This document shows, piece by piece, positions 9,942-21,000 of a stretch of 64,000 nucleotides of DNA. The DNA lies in contig CM037457.1 of assembly GCA_021014325.1 (NCBI GenBank), positions 12,776,538 through 12,840,537 of the forward strand, written 5' to 3'. The position numbers and the translations under genes are program-made. How positions within the stretch are numbered: position 1 is the first letter of the stretch; each line of letters begins with the position of its first letter. Below the pieces are notes generated by a model. That model did no database searches, had not been told where the DNA came from, and was given only the letters and a program-made list of their open reading frames with translations. Origin of the DNA: Plazaster borealis (taxonomy: Eukaryota; Echinodermata; Asteroidea; Forcipulatida; Labidiasteridae).

Positions 9942-11610
9942 AGATTGAGGTCTTTCCGGTAAGTATTTCTCAATATATAGAATGTTTCAGACCTCAAGTT
10001 ACACTGATATCAAGGGTTATGTTTCGGTTGTCTGCACTTTTAATAGGATTGCACTATTCTGAGAAGTGGCTGATTTTGCCATGGGGCATCACTTAAAACA
10101 TGTGGAAGTTTCATTTTCTGTCATTACAGAGTTTAGTGTGTTCATAATTTAATCCTGATTGTGAAAACATGTATTTGTTTTTTCGTTAAGTTTGTTTTGG
10201 CATTTTTACACAAGTTTATTAAAGAATCAGATGTAATGCCATTGGATTTTTGGTTGGTTAACATTCTCTGTTTGCCCCCCCCACTGTAAATAAGCTCTTT
10301 TTATGGAAGATTTTGAAGCATTTTCACTATCAACTTGTACATATTGTGGTTGTGGGATCTATGCAAATAGAACATTAGAGAATAAGAAGATTTAGTAATT
10401 GAATCTCGATTATGTTACAGTGATTGTACATATTTTTGATTAAAACCACAGATATTTTCAATAAAAACTGCTTTACGAAGACGGTCTGGTAATTGACCCT
10501 TTACACTGGTGTCACATGCGGCTACTGCCTGTCCACGGTCTGCCGTTTTGACTGTCAACTTGTATGTAAAGATATGGAGAAGGTGTAAATGCGCACACGT
10601 CATGTCACCTCAAGTATGCACTACAAAGTAACGCACAGAGAATCTAAATCCCAAAATGGTCTATCAATTGTTATTGTGGGGATAGACATTGGGTCACTAT
10701 AGACTTTTTAAGCAAGTTTGGGGTTTAATGTTGTTGTTATTTTGTTTTTGTTTTGTTTGTTTGTTTTTCAATTCAGTTTAATTAAGAGCAGCTTTTCCAT
10801 ATACAGGTTTTAGTAAAAGAAAAATGTAGGTTATTTACTTTACTTTATGACAGTTGTTCACTTTTTTGAGGATTACAGAGAAATTAGTTTGGGCTTTTTA
10901 AATGTAGTTTTCCAACAAAAATCTAATCAACTGACTATTGTTTTGAGAGGTGATTCGAGGCAGATGTACTTTGTTTTAACTTGTAATAGTTGTCAAGGCA
11001 ATTACTGGTTTGTTCATGGTGGCGGTCATAAGTTATTTTTTTAAAGTTTTGTTTTGCCAGAGTAAAACACAAACATGTAAATAGCAAAAATGTCCTTCGT
11101 AGTTGTAAATAATAAATTGTCTAATGCACAAATCGTTAATTTGACGTACCATGAGTTTGCCGTGGGGTTGATTACTGATACTGACATTGATTTTTGGCAA
11201 ATTTAGTCTTTACCTTTCTTCGATTGCAGTTTGTCGTATATTATTTAGTAAACGATACATAATTGATGAGGACAATCAAAGGAGGTGGGGTAAACTTTGT
11301 GTACTGCGAGTAATGTGCCATAAAATAAACAAAGTGATTTTTTGAAACTAGTTTTTCAGCAAAATTTTCTTCTGTTTCTGTTAAGTATGCTGGGTTGAAC
11401 TTTGTACAGCTGCTGGGCACACAAATGTACTATGTACAACAATATTATAAGATATCACACTCCTTGTTGCTATGGATTGACCAATCAGAATCGAATGTTC
11501 AGGCCTGCTTGAAGATAATGCCTAATAGAGGTGCCCTTTACAAATGAGAAAACGCCTTGGTGCCCTTTCCCTTTCAAGAACAAAGCTTCATGTCTGATAT
11601 TAACTAGTGG
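9942..11610. other. Intergenic DNA after NuMA, no gene seen
   Basis: AT-rich with no plausible exon; the longest open frames are short and unlike any family I know. Contains a T/G homopolymer-rich stretch near 10740-10770 and a short repeat at 11460-11500 (GGATTGACCAATCAGAATCG) that recurs near 36570-36600. Part could be an extended NuMA 3' UTR. Confidence 0.4.
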
Positions 11611-11945
11611 TATGTCAAAGTAGAGCGGTCCAGCACATCGGACTCAAGTTCTGATGGCAGAGTCAATAGAGTTTGGGTTCAAATCTGGGTCATGACACTT
11701 GTTTCCTTGGGCAAAACATTCAGCGGTTATTGCATCACTTCACCCTGGAGAAAATGGGTACCTGTTAAGGTAGATAATTGTTGATGTAAATGCTTAGCAA
11801 CCTTTGCGCTTATTTGGCTTGCATTCTGCAAAGGTTTTGGAAGATTTTTCAGGAATGCTTGAGGCCCAATGATTGACGTCTGAAGAGTAGTATTGAATAC
11901 ATTGTGTTAGTGCCTAAAAAGTGCCTAATATTATTATTATTATTC
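11611..11945 (+). repeat. tRNA-derived SINE, long family, diverged
   Basis: Carries GGTTCAAATCTGGG (B-box like), TCATGACACTTGTTTCCTTG and a TATTATTATTATT tail, as in the copy at 8093. Confidence 0.6.
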
Positions 11946-12202
11946 AACAATTTACCACTGCAGAAATATCCCATAAATTCAGCTAGAATGCAGTGATCAG
12001 CTCTGTAAAATTTGGCCTGAGAGAATCTTGTTTTTATAGAGGAAAAGTTTGTACTTTGTATATTTTAGATAACATTATTTGAACTTTTTATGGGCATTTT
12101 ACATTATTTCCTCGTACCTTCCATATTTTCTTTTTTTGTGAGCACCAGCAGAGTTGAACAGAAAATATCACCCAAAAGTTTGTTGATGAAGATCAAACTA
12201 CT

Positions 12203-12487
12203 TGCATGTCGTCGCGTGAGAACTATAAGGTCCTTAACAAACGTGATGGACAAAAGGTCGTTAACAAAACATTTTTTTTAAGGTTATAAAACAGTAAATA
12301 AAATATAAAAACCAAAAATTAGTGTTTCCTTATAACAATCTATTTTCAGATTTTCATAAGGAAACATTAATTTCTGAAAGTTGTATTTTATTATAATTGT
12401 TTTATAGGCTTTAAAAAATGTTTTGTTAACGACCTTTTGTCCATCACGTTTGTTAAGGACCTTATAGTTCTCACGCGACGATATGCA
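12203..12487. repeat. Long near-perfect inverted repeat (hairpin)
   Basis: Left arm 12203-12290 and right arm 12400-12487 are reverse complements with very few differences (shared: GTCGCGTGAGAACTATAAGG and AACGTGATGGACAAAAGG). The roughly 110-base centre is itself partly complementary (TGTTTCCTTAT and ATAAGGAAACA). No protein reading makes sense. Could be a recent foldback transposon or a hairpin RNA source. Confidence 0.85.
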
Positions 12488-12562
12488 ATACCCTCGTTTC
12501 ATCAAATTTTGCCACTCAGAATTTAAGTATGGGGTTGGTTTGGGGGATAACAACCTTGTTAG

Positions 12563-12689
12563 AATAGACCTTATGCACATGACGTCATCTGAGTAGGGCG
12601 CCCGCGTACCAGATGTGTGTTTTCCATTGTTTCATCATCATTTTACCTCTAAGATGGTGTCATGGTGACGTCAATGCATAAGGTCCCAT
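12563..12689. mobile_element. Short inverted-repeat element with TGACGTCA near both ends
   Basis: Left end AATAGACCTTATGCACATGA continuing into TGACGTCA; right end mirrors it (TGACGTCAATGCATAAGGTC). About 127 bp, immediately downstream of the long hairpin. Confidence 0.65.
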
Positions 12690-13091
12690 TGCTCATTGCA
12701 CATTATGTTATTTACTTTGACTTTACCTTGCAGAGGGTTTCTTGGAATGAACAAAATAAAATAAAAATACAACTTATTTTTATTAAAAATATCTTGCTTT
12801 TGTTTTGTTTATTGTTTTTGAGTTTTTCATTAGTGTACATCTCCTGAACCCCAGGTTTTTATGGGGTTTTCTTAAAGGGGCTGTGTCGTCATGATCATAG
12901 CAGGCATGTGGCTGTACATGGAATTATGAACTCTCACCCAGTTACTGCAAGCATGCTCACTGGCCGTCACATTATCAAGGGTGCCGTCATTAGTATTATA
13001 ATTGTGATATGACGGCCGTGTAAAACAATTAGTTTTGATCTCATGAGTCGAAAACTCGATGTTTGAAAACAGTGAAAACACTTAAGGTTTT

Positions 13092-13226
13092 TCCCCACTT
13101 TTTTTCTGGTGATTGCAATGACCGATTGAGCTTAAACTTTCACAGGTTTGTTGTTTCATGTTTATGTTGGGATACACCAAGTGAGGATACTTGTCTTTGA
13201 AATTTACCAAAAGTATAAACTCCCTT
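13092..13226 (-). repeat. Old, truncated relative of family A
   Basis: Shares with family A the segment from CACAGGTTTGTTGTTTCATG through GTTGGGATACACCAAGTGAG but is more diverged. Abuts the intact copy at 13230. Confidence 0.6.
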
Positions 13227-13229
13227 TAA

Positions 13230-13597
13230 AGGTATCGTACACGTTTGGTAATGACTCAAAACAAATATTACCATAAAAACTTACTTGGTAACAAGCAACG
13301 GAGAGCTGTTGATAGTATAAAACATTGTGAGAAATGACTCCCTCTGAAGTAACGTAGTTTTTGAGAAAGAGGTAATTTCTCACTAAAATAATAAAAACTT
13401 CTTGCAAGAAGTTTGTATTCCTATCTGAAAGCGCACAATTATTGTACAACAAGGGTGTTTTTTCTTTCATCATTTTTCTTGCAACTTCGATGACCAATTG
13501 AGCCCAAATTTTCACAGGCTTGTTATTTTATGCATATGTTGGGATACACTAAATGAGAACACTGGTCTTTGACAATTACCAAACGTGTTCGGTGCCT
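13230..13597 (-). mobile_element. TTAA MITE, family A
   Basis: 368 bp, TTAA at 13226-13229 and 13598-13601, ends AGGTATCGTACACG and CGTGTTCGGTGCCT. Confidence 0.87.
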
Positions 13598-14344
13598 TTA
13601 AGAATCACGTGCTACTGTTTGAACTTCGTCCCCCCTTTAACAGGCTCTGCCCTTTAAACATGAAGTCTGCCCTCTTGCGTCAAATCTTGGTCAGTAAATG
13701 ACAACTACACTGGTAATCCGCACAGGGGCCCACAATAACCACGCTATCTTAGGTAAATTGTCTGTTGGCATTGCCGCACACCAGTTACACATCGATAGTT
13801 CAATCTCTTGCCTTATCTCTCGTCGCATATCGTAAGTGGTAAATAAACGGACGCCCATCTGCCTGAAAAATAAGCGATTCATTAATATGTTGGTCCATTA
13901 TTCATTTTCTTGATGATGTCAGCTGTACCCGTGAAGGTAAATATACTTTCTTTATGACTTCCAAATAACATATTTACTGAGTTATAATCAGAGTAAATCA
14001 TTTGTGTATTTTGTGGGTCAACTCGGTGTTCTCTTCGTTCCGTTCCGTCATCTCAACTCAAAGGTTCCATTTTGCCTGCCGATGCTATTAAATTATTAAT
14101 TTGACTGTTGTTTTCATTCGGCAGGCCCGGCCCACACAGCCTGCCGGCAGGCAACTGCGTGCAGTGTATACATTGTGGGAAGAGTGCATGGTTGGTGTAC
14201 AATCTGAAAAGCTTTAAAATTGTTTCTTCTGACGAGCCAACTTGTTGTGTAGTTCTAGACCTGTTAATTATTATTATGATTTATGAAATAAAAAGTGTAC
14301 GTTGGATGGATTCCCTCTAAACTATGTCTAGTGTCATTTATTTA

Positions 14345-14620
14345 ACAATTTTTGTGCATGTCCAGCAGGACTTGCAATCACAAGGTACTGGGTAGTGGGT
14401 TCGAATCCTACCGAGCTAACCGCTGATTTCACAATGACTAGAATAAGTATTGTTGTCTAGACTGAAGCACAGTTTCTTGATTTGTGCAATTCATAATCCA
14501 TCAAGAGACGTTAAACCATTGTTTGTAAATAATGGACCGTTTGTATGAGAGAGATTGGTTGTTGCCAGCTTGGTGTCCCCTTGTGGGAGTTTGCCGAGTT
14601 CCCTTGACGAAAAGATCATA
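14345..14620 (+). repeat. tRNA-derived SINE, second family
   Basis: B box GGGTTCGAATCCT, then a body with TTTCACAATGACTAGAATAA and CCCCTTGTGGGAGTTTGCCG. The same element, with a clearer A box, lies reversed at 33967-34223. Confidence 0.65.
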
Positions 14621-14637
14621 TAAACAAACAAAAAAGA

Positions 14638-14888
14638 CTAGCCCCATATAGAATAGTGCAAATGCGCTGGACTCTTGGCCCTACGCCCACATAACATTAA
14701 CATACCATCAGGAGGTGAGAACAAATTTCTTTTTTTTACAACTGTAAGCAGGTAAGTGACAACTGGGGGAAAATTTCAGGAAAAAACGCAGGTTTCTTTT
14801 TGAAAAACATATCACCTTCTGATGCTATGTGGGCGTAGGGCCAAGAAGCGGAGGGAGTCTTGCATAATGATACTATTTATGGGGCTAG
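14638..14888. mobile_element. Inverted-repeat MITE with CTAGCCCCATA ends
   Basis: 251 bp. CTAGCCCCATA at 14638 mirrors the end at 14888; CCCTACGCCCACATA mirrors TATGTGGGCGTAGGG at the inner edge of the arms. A TA target duplication is possible. No coding. Confidence 0.75.
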
Positions 14889-15320
14889 ACTCATCATAAA
14901 GTTTCAAAATATTGTCAGTACCTGTACTCCTACTCCTAGAATGAGGTTCATTCCGCCAGACAATAGTGGAACGAACCTTACAGTTCTAGGCCGGTAGTCG
15001 GTGCCATGATGTTTAACAATGCATTTTGCACACTGACAGACTGACATATCTATAATAAAACAAAAAAGATTTTCATATGTTGACTTTGAGTCAGGTAGTC
15101 TTTCAATTATGTTGTTGAGTATCGAAGCATACTTAATACCATAAGACAAATAAGATTTAATCTTCTCTTAGTCTTAGTGCTTCCCAAATAAAAACAGTTT
15201 CATACATAAGCCTACATGTTAAATTCTGTAGAAACTTCTTTCTCATTACATTCTGGTCTAATAAAAAGTTTGGGCTACAATAACAGCAAGCCCTGCAGTC
15301 TCGAGTTTCCCCTAAATTTC

Positions 15321-15718
15321 CTCGGCGTGCGGTCAAGTGCACTGGACTCAAGCTCTGGTGTTTCTGATCGGCAGAGTGTTGGTTTAAGTTGAGTATCAGT
15401 CTAGACACTTGTGTCCTAAAGCAAGACATCTCACCAATTATGCCATTATTGCTTTGTCCTTCGGATGGGACATATAGCCATAGTGTGTTGTGTACTGCAT
15501 GTAAAACAACCCATGGTACACTTAGGCCTATCGTTGAGAGAAGTGGCTGCAGATTGTGCCACAGCACCTTTTAGACCGTTACAAGGTACTATGTAAATAA
15601 ATGGGTTGTATTTCGAACATAACTCTGAAACCATGTGGAAAAAACAAAGAGGGCTTTGAGATGCCCTCGGGTGTGATAAAGTGCTATGTATGAACTGCAT
15701 ACATAATATTATTATTAA
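15321..15718 (+). repeat. tRNA-derived SINE, long family
   Basis: Head GCGGTCAAGTGCACTGGAC, body with TTGTGTACTGCATGTAAAAC, tail AATATTATTATTAAA. About 400 bp. Confidence 0.7.
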
Positions 15719-15749
15719 ATTTGAGTCCTGAATCGTGTTATTGGTAAGT

Positions 15750-16100
15750 GGACATTAGGAGAAAGTTTCTGCAAAAAAAGTTGAGCTCTGATAATTGGTA
15801 TTTCATCACATACAGTCCCTGATGCTATGTGGGCGTAGGGCTATGAAGCGGAGGGAGGGAGTCCAGTGTATTGGCAAGTGCTATTGTACTATTTTTTGTA
15901 GCAGTTGTACATACTATGTACACTCGCACTCTTCCACCACCCCGCCGTCATGTTAGCCCCATACAGTGCCAATACGCTGGACTCCCTCCACTTCTTGGTC
16001 CGAAGCTATTATTATAGCTTCAGGGACTATGATGACCTTTCGATTAAGTTGGTACTCATGTTTTCTCCCAATGTTCACTTCCAAATCCCCACTACACAGT
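15750..16100. repeat. Rearranged copies of the CTAGCCCC element
   Basis: GATGCTATGTGGGCGTAGGG at 15820 and TTAGCCCCATACAGTGCC at 15955 are the right and left arms of the 14638 element placed inside out. Probably two truncated copies back to back. Confidence 0.5.
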
Positions 16101-16667
16101 TGCGGTGAGTTCATTTAAACGATTTAGTGCGGCTCATTTTGGTGTAATGCGGCATCTCCAAGTTGATACTGACATGTTTACAGCATGTCAGCTGTCTCAC
16201 TATGATTACTGATGCGCATGCGCGCTGATACAGAGTACCCCTGCTGAGAGCTTTAATCATTTTGGGGGGCAAAAAGTGAAGCACAGTTAAAAAATTGTAA
16301 AAATATTAGGTACTGGGAAGAACAAGGACATGGGAAGTCACACAAACTCTTAAGGGGAGATAAAATAACATTTTCATCCACATTATTAAAAATAAATAAA
16401 AATAATGACGTTTCAGATGTTTTTCTCTACAACTCGGGAGAAAGGCCTTGGGTTCTGATGATCTGGTTAAAAATCTTTGATATATAGGGCATATTGGTAC
16501 CGAAAATGAGACGCATGCCATAAAAATAGGCTTTACCGCTGTTATGCAGCCGACAACCATAGCCGTAGCCGAAGTCGCTTAATTCAAACCAAGGCTGGAA
16601 GGGAAAAATAGTCGGGTTTCTTTTCGGTATGGTAAGACATGTAAGAATTGGTGTCCACAAACGCAAT

Positions 16668-17381
16668 TACTGTAATCTTCGGCTTATAAGCCGCCTGATG
16701 TACAAGCCCCAGTGCCCAGAAATTGTCAAAACAAGATTTATGTGTCAGTGTATAAGCCGCCCGGGGTATAAGCCGCAGGCATGACCGCACACACAGAGGG
16801 GTCGTTTGGTTTGCGGTCCTTTGCGATGATGTACAGTGATTGGTGCGCGCCACACCAGTCATTGTACATCACCACAATGGGCGACTTTTTTTTTTTAAGT
16901 TCGTAAAAAAGATGTTAAGAACCTAAAAATGCCTTAAAAACGACTTGCGAGGTGAACCCGCTATATGTGTAGAGGAATATGGCCATATCCTGGGTCAACC
17001 ACGGTCCATGCACTGTGCACAATGCAATGTGTACAGGATTATGGCCATATCACGGGTCCACAGCACGGCAACGTTGATAAAAGTTGGGATGTTGTTCATC
17101 CGAGGTTTGAGCGTCATGCCGAACACCTTGTTTTTGTGTTTACAACACAAATTTAATTGTTGGTTTTTATTAGTTTTTTGTTTTTCGTTTTTCGATTTTT
17201 TTTTATCTAGTATATATTTACAAACAATCTTTCTTTTAAAAAGAAATGTGCGCTGGTTTCTGTTCTTCATATTAATATGTCGGCGTATAAGCCGCCCGAT
17301 GTACAAGCCATATTATTATTTTTTAGGGTCAAAATTAACGTATAAGTCGCGGCTTATAAATATACGCCGAAGAATACGGTA
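16668..17381. mobile_element. Inverted-repeat element with ATAAGCCGC motifs
   Basis: Left TACTGTAATCTTCGGCTTAT and right (reverse complement) TACCGTATTCTTCGGCGTAT. Inside, ATAAGCCGC or its complement occurs several times (16685-16780, 17285-17360), along with two copies of GATGTACAAGCC. A 153-codon open frame across the right half looks like chance. Confidence 0.6.
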
Positions 17382-17790
17382 CACACAGGGAACAACAGTG
17401 CAATGATGACAGCAGCATGACTTTCCATAATATGAGTCTACATGTAATACTATACTTGAGTTCAAAGTACTACATGTACTTGCATACAATTTGCACTTGC
17501 TTTATACTTTACACCTGTGCATGTATGTCATCTTGTAGTAGTAGTAGTATAGTTTTAATCATCTTGTTTAATTAATTTATGAGGTTCATTTCAAACTTGT
17601 ACACTCGTGAATATTATACCGTAGATGTTCTCTTGCAGGCGTACTTTGTATCTGCTTGCTACCAATTACCGATCTTTGTTGTACAGTGTAGACAGTACTG
17701 ACACCTGTGCCTGTGTGTCACCGTGTTTATTTAAAATTCTGCAATTTATTAATTGATGGATAATGTTTCCTGGTTTTCATCTAACAACAG

Positions 17791-17913
17791 GATGTAAAAG
17801 TCTGAAACATGACACAGTGGTTTTGGCACACTGCCAGAATGGAAGTCAAATAAGAAATCGTTGCTGTTGGTGACTTGCACATGTGTTACCTGTGAATCTG
17901 AAATCGCATCACC
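17791..17913 (+). promoter_or_regulatory. Probable FHIP1 5' UTR with upstream ORFs
   Basis: A pyrimidine-rich acceptor (CATCTAACAACAG) ends at 17790, so the first coding exon probably starts here with a noncoding exon farther upstream that I cannot locate. Within it, ATG-TAA at 17792 is a minimal upstream ORF. The ATG at 17809 opens a 14-codon ORF ending near 17853, and another short ATG ORF lies close to 17881. All stop before the main ATG. Confidence 0.4.
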
Positions 17914-18091
17914 ATGAGTCGATTAATCCGGCGCTTATCTGGCGCTTCACTTTCAACCATTACTGGGTCGACTAATGGGGCACCACCTCTGCCGGGGGTT
18001 GTGGGGTCCGTCGGACCCATGGCTATCCCCCCAGGAGCTGATCCCCAAGCTTGCTATGAAGTGTTCTGCAGTCACTGGGCTCAAATAAAAG
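17914..18091 (+). CDS. FHIP1: FHIP1 coding exon 1
   Basis: Residues 1-59: MSRLIRRLSGAS, a Gly/Pro-rich stretch, then ADPQACYEVFCSHWAQIK, matching the family's N-terminal Asp-Pro...HWxQ element. The ATG follows CATCACC, a strong initiation context. Donor GTGAGT, phase 1. Confidence 0.92.
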
Positions 18092-21000
18092 GTGAGTTCA
18101 AGAGTCCCCATTTGTATTTATTGTTCCAGAGTCCTAGTTTTTTCTTGTCTTGTCTTTCTGTCATTTTTTTTTTCCAATAGGAAAGCAGGTTCTAACAGGG
18201 ATGATATTCTTCTGACTTTTGTCAGAGTTCCAACCTTGTAATTTTGAAAATATGCATAAATTTCAGTTTCAATTTTTCGCCTTGGATGTTTGTTTTTTTA
18301 AAAATCTGACATCCGTCATTTTTTGTTTTAAAAATTATAACATCAAAGTATAATGTGTTATGGATCAATGAAGTGCTTTGAAACCGAACTACATTGAATT
18401 CATGATTTAGCACACTGTGACACTATACACACTCACTCTTAGCATAGAGCATCGAGTGACACACAAACGGGGATGCACCATTTCCAATAAATGGAGTTGG
18501 TAGTCTTCATTATCTCGCTAAGCAAAGCAAAGTCGAGAACCATCGTACGCTAGCGGGCGTTTTCATAACGTGATAGAATGAGAGCATGCGCCCTCTGTTG
18601 GTGAAATCTAATAGTGTAATAACCTTTTTTTTTACTACTTGAAACGACTTGATAATTAAAACTATTCATCAGCACATGCTTTGCAAAACAAATTCCCCTA
18701 AATTTTAAAGAAATGTTGACGGTGTTTTGTACACCATAGGGTCAAAAATATCCTTAAACAGCGTGGTCAGCAGCGCACTGTTCTGACATTTTTGTGAACT
18801 TTAAATTTCGGCGAACACCCCAATTTCTTACAATCTTATCCCTGCTCTAAATTTCTCATCTGATTTATTTCTTTGATAAAATCTATGAGATATTTTGCCT
18901 TTGCTTCATAACTCTATTTCTGTTTTCTTTGTCTATATTTTTATATTGATATATCAACTTTTGCGAAATCTTTAATTTTAATGGGGTTTTTTGTGGGTTA
19001 TTATTATTTTTTTTGGGGGGGGGTTTGTAGAGTGTCTTTTAGTCCTCATTTGTATCTTGTCAGATTTCACAGTTTTTTAAAAAATTTTTATTTATTAACT
19101 TTTTAATCACATAGCAATTAGCAAATATATTTTTTACTGCAGGTTGCTTGATGATTTTGGATTTTGTAAACAAAATTTAAACTTAGTTTTGTACAAATGT
19201 TTTATGAGAGTCCTGTATTACATTGTCAAGGCAGAAACTACATTTTGAAATTTATTTACTGCTAGTTGCTGATATTTGTTGTATAATGTAGGGAGGGCAC
19301 TCATATGGTTCTGTATTACATTGCCACTCCAGGAATCATTGTCAAGCAGAATGCAAGTGGTGGCCGTTTCCCTCGCACCAAAGCCAGCTTCGACGACATC
19401 CAAGCGGTGGCTAACTACGCCACCCAGATGATGTACCTCCTTGTGGAGGAGACCCAACCCATGGAGGGAGTCATGGGCTTTATGCTGGAGCTTACCATCA
19501 GGGAGAACGTGATGGACCAGCTGCTGTCGTGGGGCTTACAGTGCGGTGAGCATGTTGAAGACATGAAGAGGGAGCTACTGCGGATCTATGAGATGATGCT
19601 GGCGCAGGCCAAGCAGGCCGTGCTGATGCATAATGCCCTGTTGAACCCACTGCTGAGGTTGCTGATAGCCTGCTCGGAGTACTGCTCGGATAGAGTTGAG
19701 CTGCATCTTGTCTTGTTGTTACACCAGCTGTGTGTCTCCTTATCAAAGGTAGATATTTCAAATATTAATGAGACTAGTAGTACTGGGTTCTTATATAACG
19801 CACCAAATGTAGCTAGTTGTGTATTAACAATATGGAATAGGGTACGCGACTTGAAACTGGTATCATGCCAACCGTTAAGCTATGATCAGTGTGACTGGAA
19901 ACCATTGCGAGATTAATGCGGGTATTTCCTCTGGATCGGTAATGCAGTGGATCATCCGTCAATTTTTCGTGATGCATTCTAGTGTTTCCTTCTTTTCCCA
20001 CATAATTTTTTAAATTTTTTTTAAAATCAGTCAAGGTCAAACATTCTTCTCGCCGGAAGTGCCGTCTTTTTCCCCCCTTTTTTTCTTTCTTTCAATTTGT
20101 TGTTTCTTTATTTTATTGTTATTGTTGTTTTTCTTTTTAAGCTAAATAAAAACTTTAGGGTCGCGCCATAAAATTAGGGTTAGTCTGGAAACCGGAAGTA
20201 AATTGCATTGTTAGTTGTAATCCTCGACTGATTCAATACATTATGTGCATGTCAGCTCTACTGTGGGACATACATGTACACAGTATGCTGCTTCAAGCAA
20301 AACAGTTTGTTGTATTCACTTTTTGTGTGGGCATTTGATTTTCCAGTCGAGACTATAAACAAATATTTGAAGGCTTTTCATTCAACCTCTGAGAATTCAG
20401 CTTTGCCACAGTTCACACACAAAAATCTTTGTGAATGTTGCCTTTCGTTTGGCCTATTTGTACCACCATTGCTGTCTTTAGTTGAACCAAATGCCTCTGT
20501 CATGTGTATTTTGATTGAATTTTTGCATTTTTTGCTTAATGTGATGTGAATTGCATACTTTGTTTAAAACTCAATTGATTTGAATCTAATCCTCGTTGCA
20601 ATGGCTGTATACCAAGTCGTTGAAAGAGTTGTTTATTTTGTTTAGACTGTGGCGTTCACTTTCTTACACTACTGACAATATTGTACTACAATTGTGGCCA
20701 AAATGCTTGGGCCATGTGACAATAAATATAACCTCCCCCGCTCCCCCGCTCAATTTAGTTAGGAGCGGAGACCGCGCAATGAGAACCAACATTGAATGGG
20801 GGGCGGGGGCCCAACGAGATATGGCCGGGATTGTAGTCATATTAAAAAATACACGTAACACACTTGGCTAGTTTTGATACACAATTTTGCATGTACTGGA
20901 TCCTCCACAGATGACCAATATTTCTTTTCAAGTTTTCGACATGCCTCTGCATGTCTTACAATGGTGTCGAACTTGTTAAAAATGTAATGTCACATCAGTG

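Noticed and set aside
12284..12580. 98-codon open frame, minus strand
   Set aside because: Runs through one arm of the long hairpin; the opposite arm gives the same residues on the other strand.
15157..15567. 136-codon open frame, minus strand
   Set aside because: Mostly covers a reversed SINE.
19285..19332. Earlier acceptor for FHIP1 exon 2 at TGTAG (ending 19291)
   Set aside because: It would put the following conserved residues out of frame; CACTCCAG ending 19332 keeps phase.
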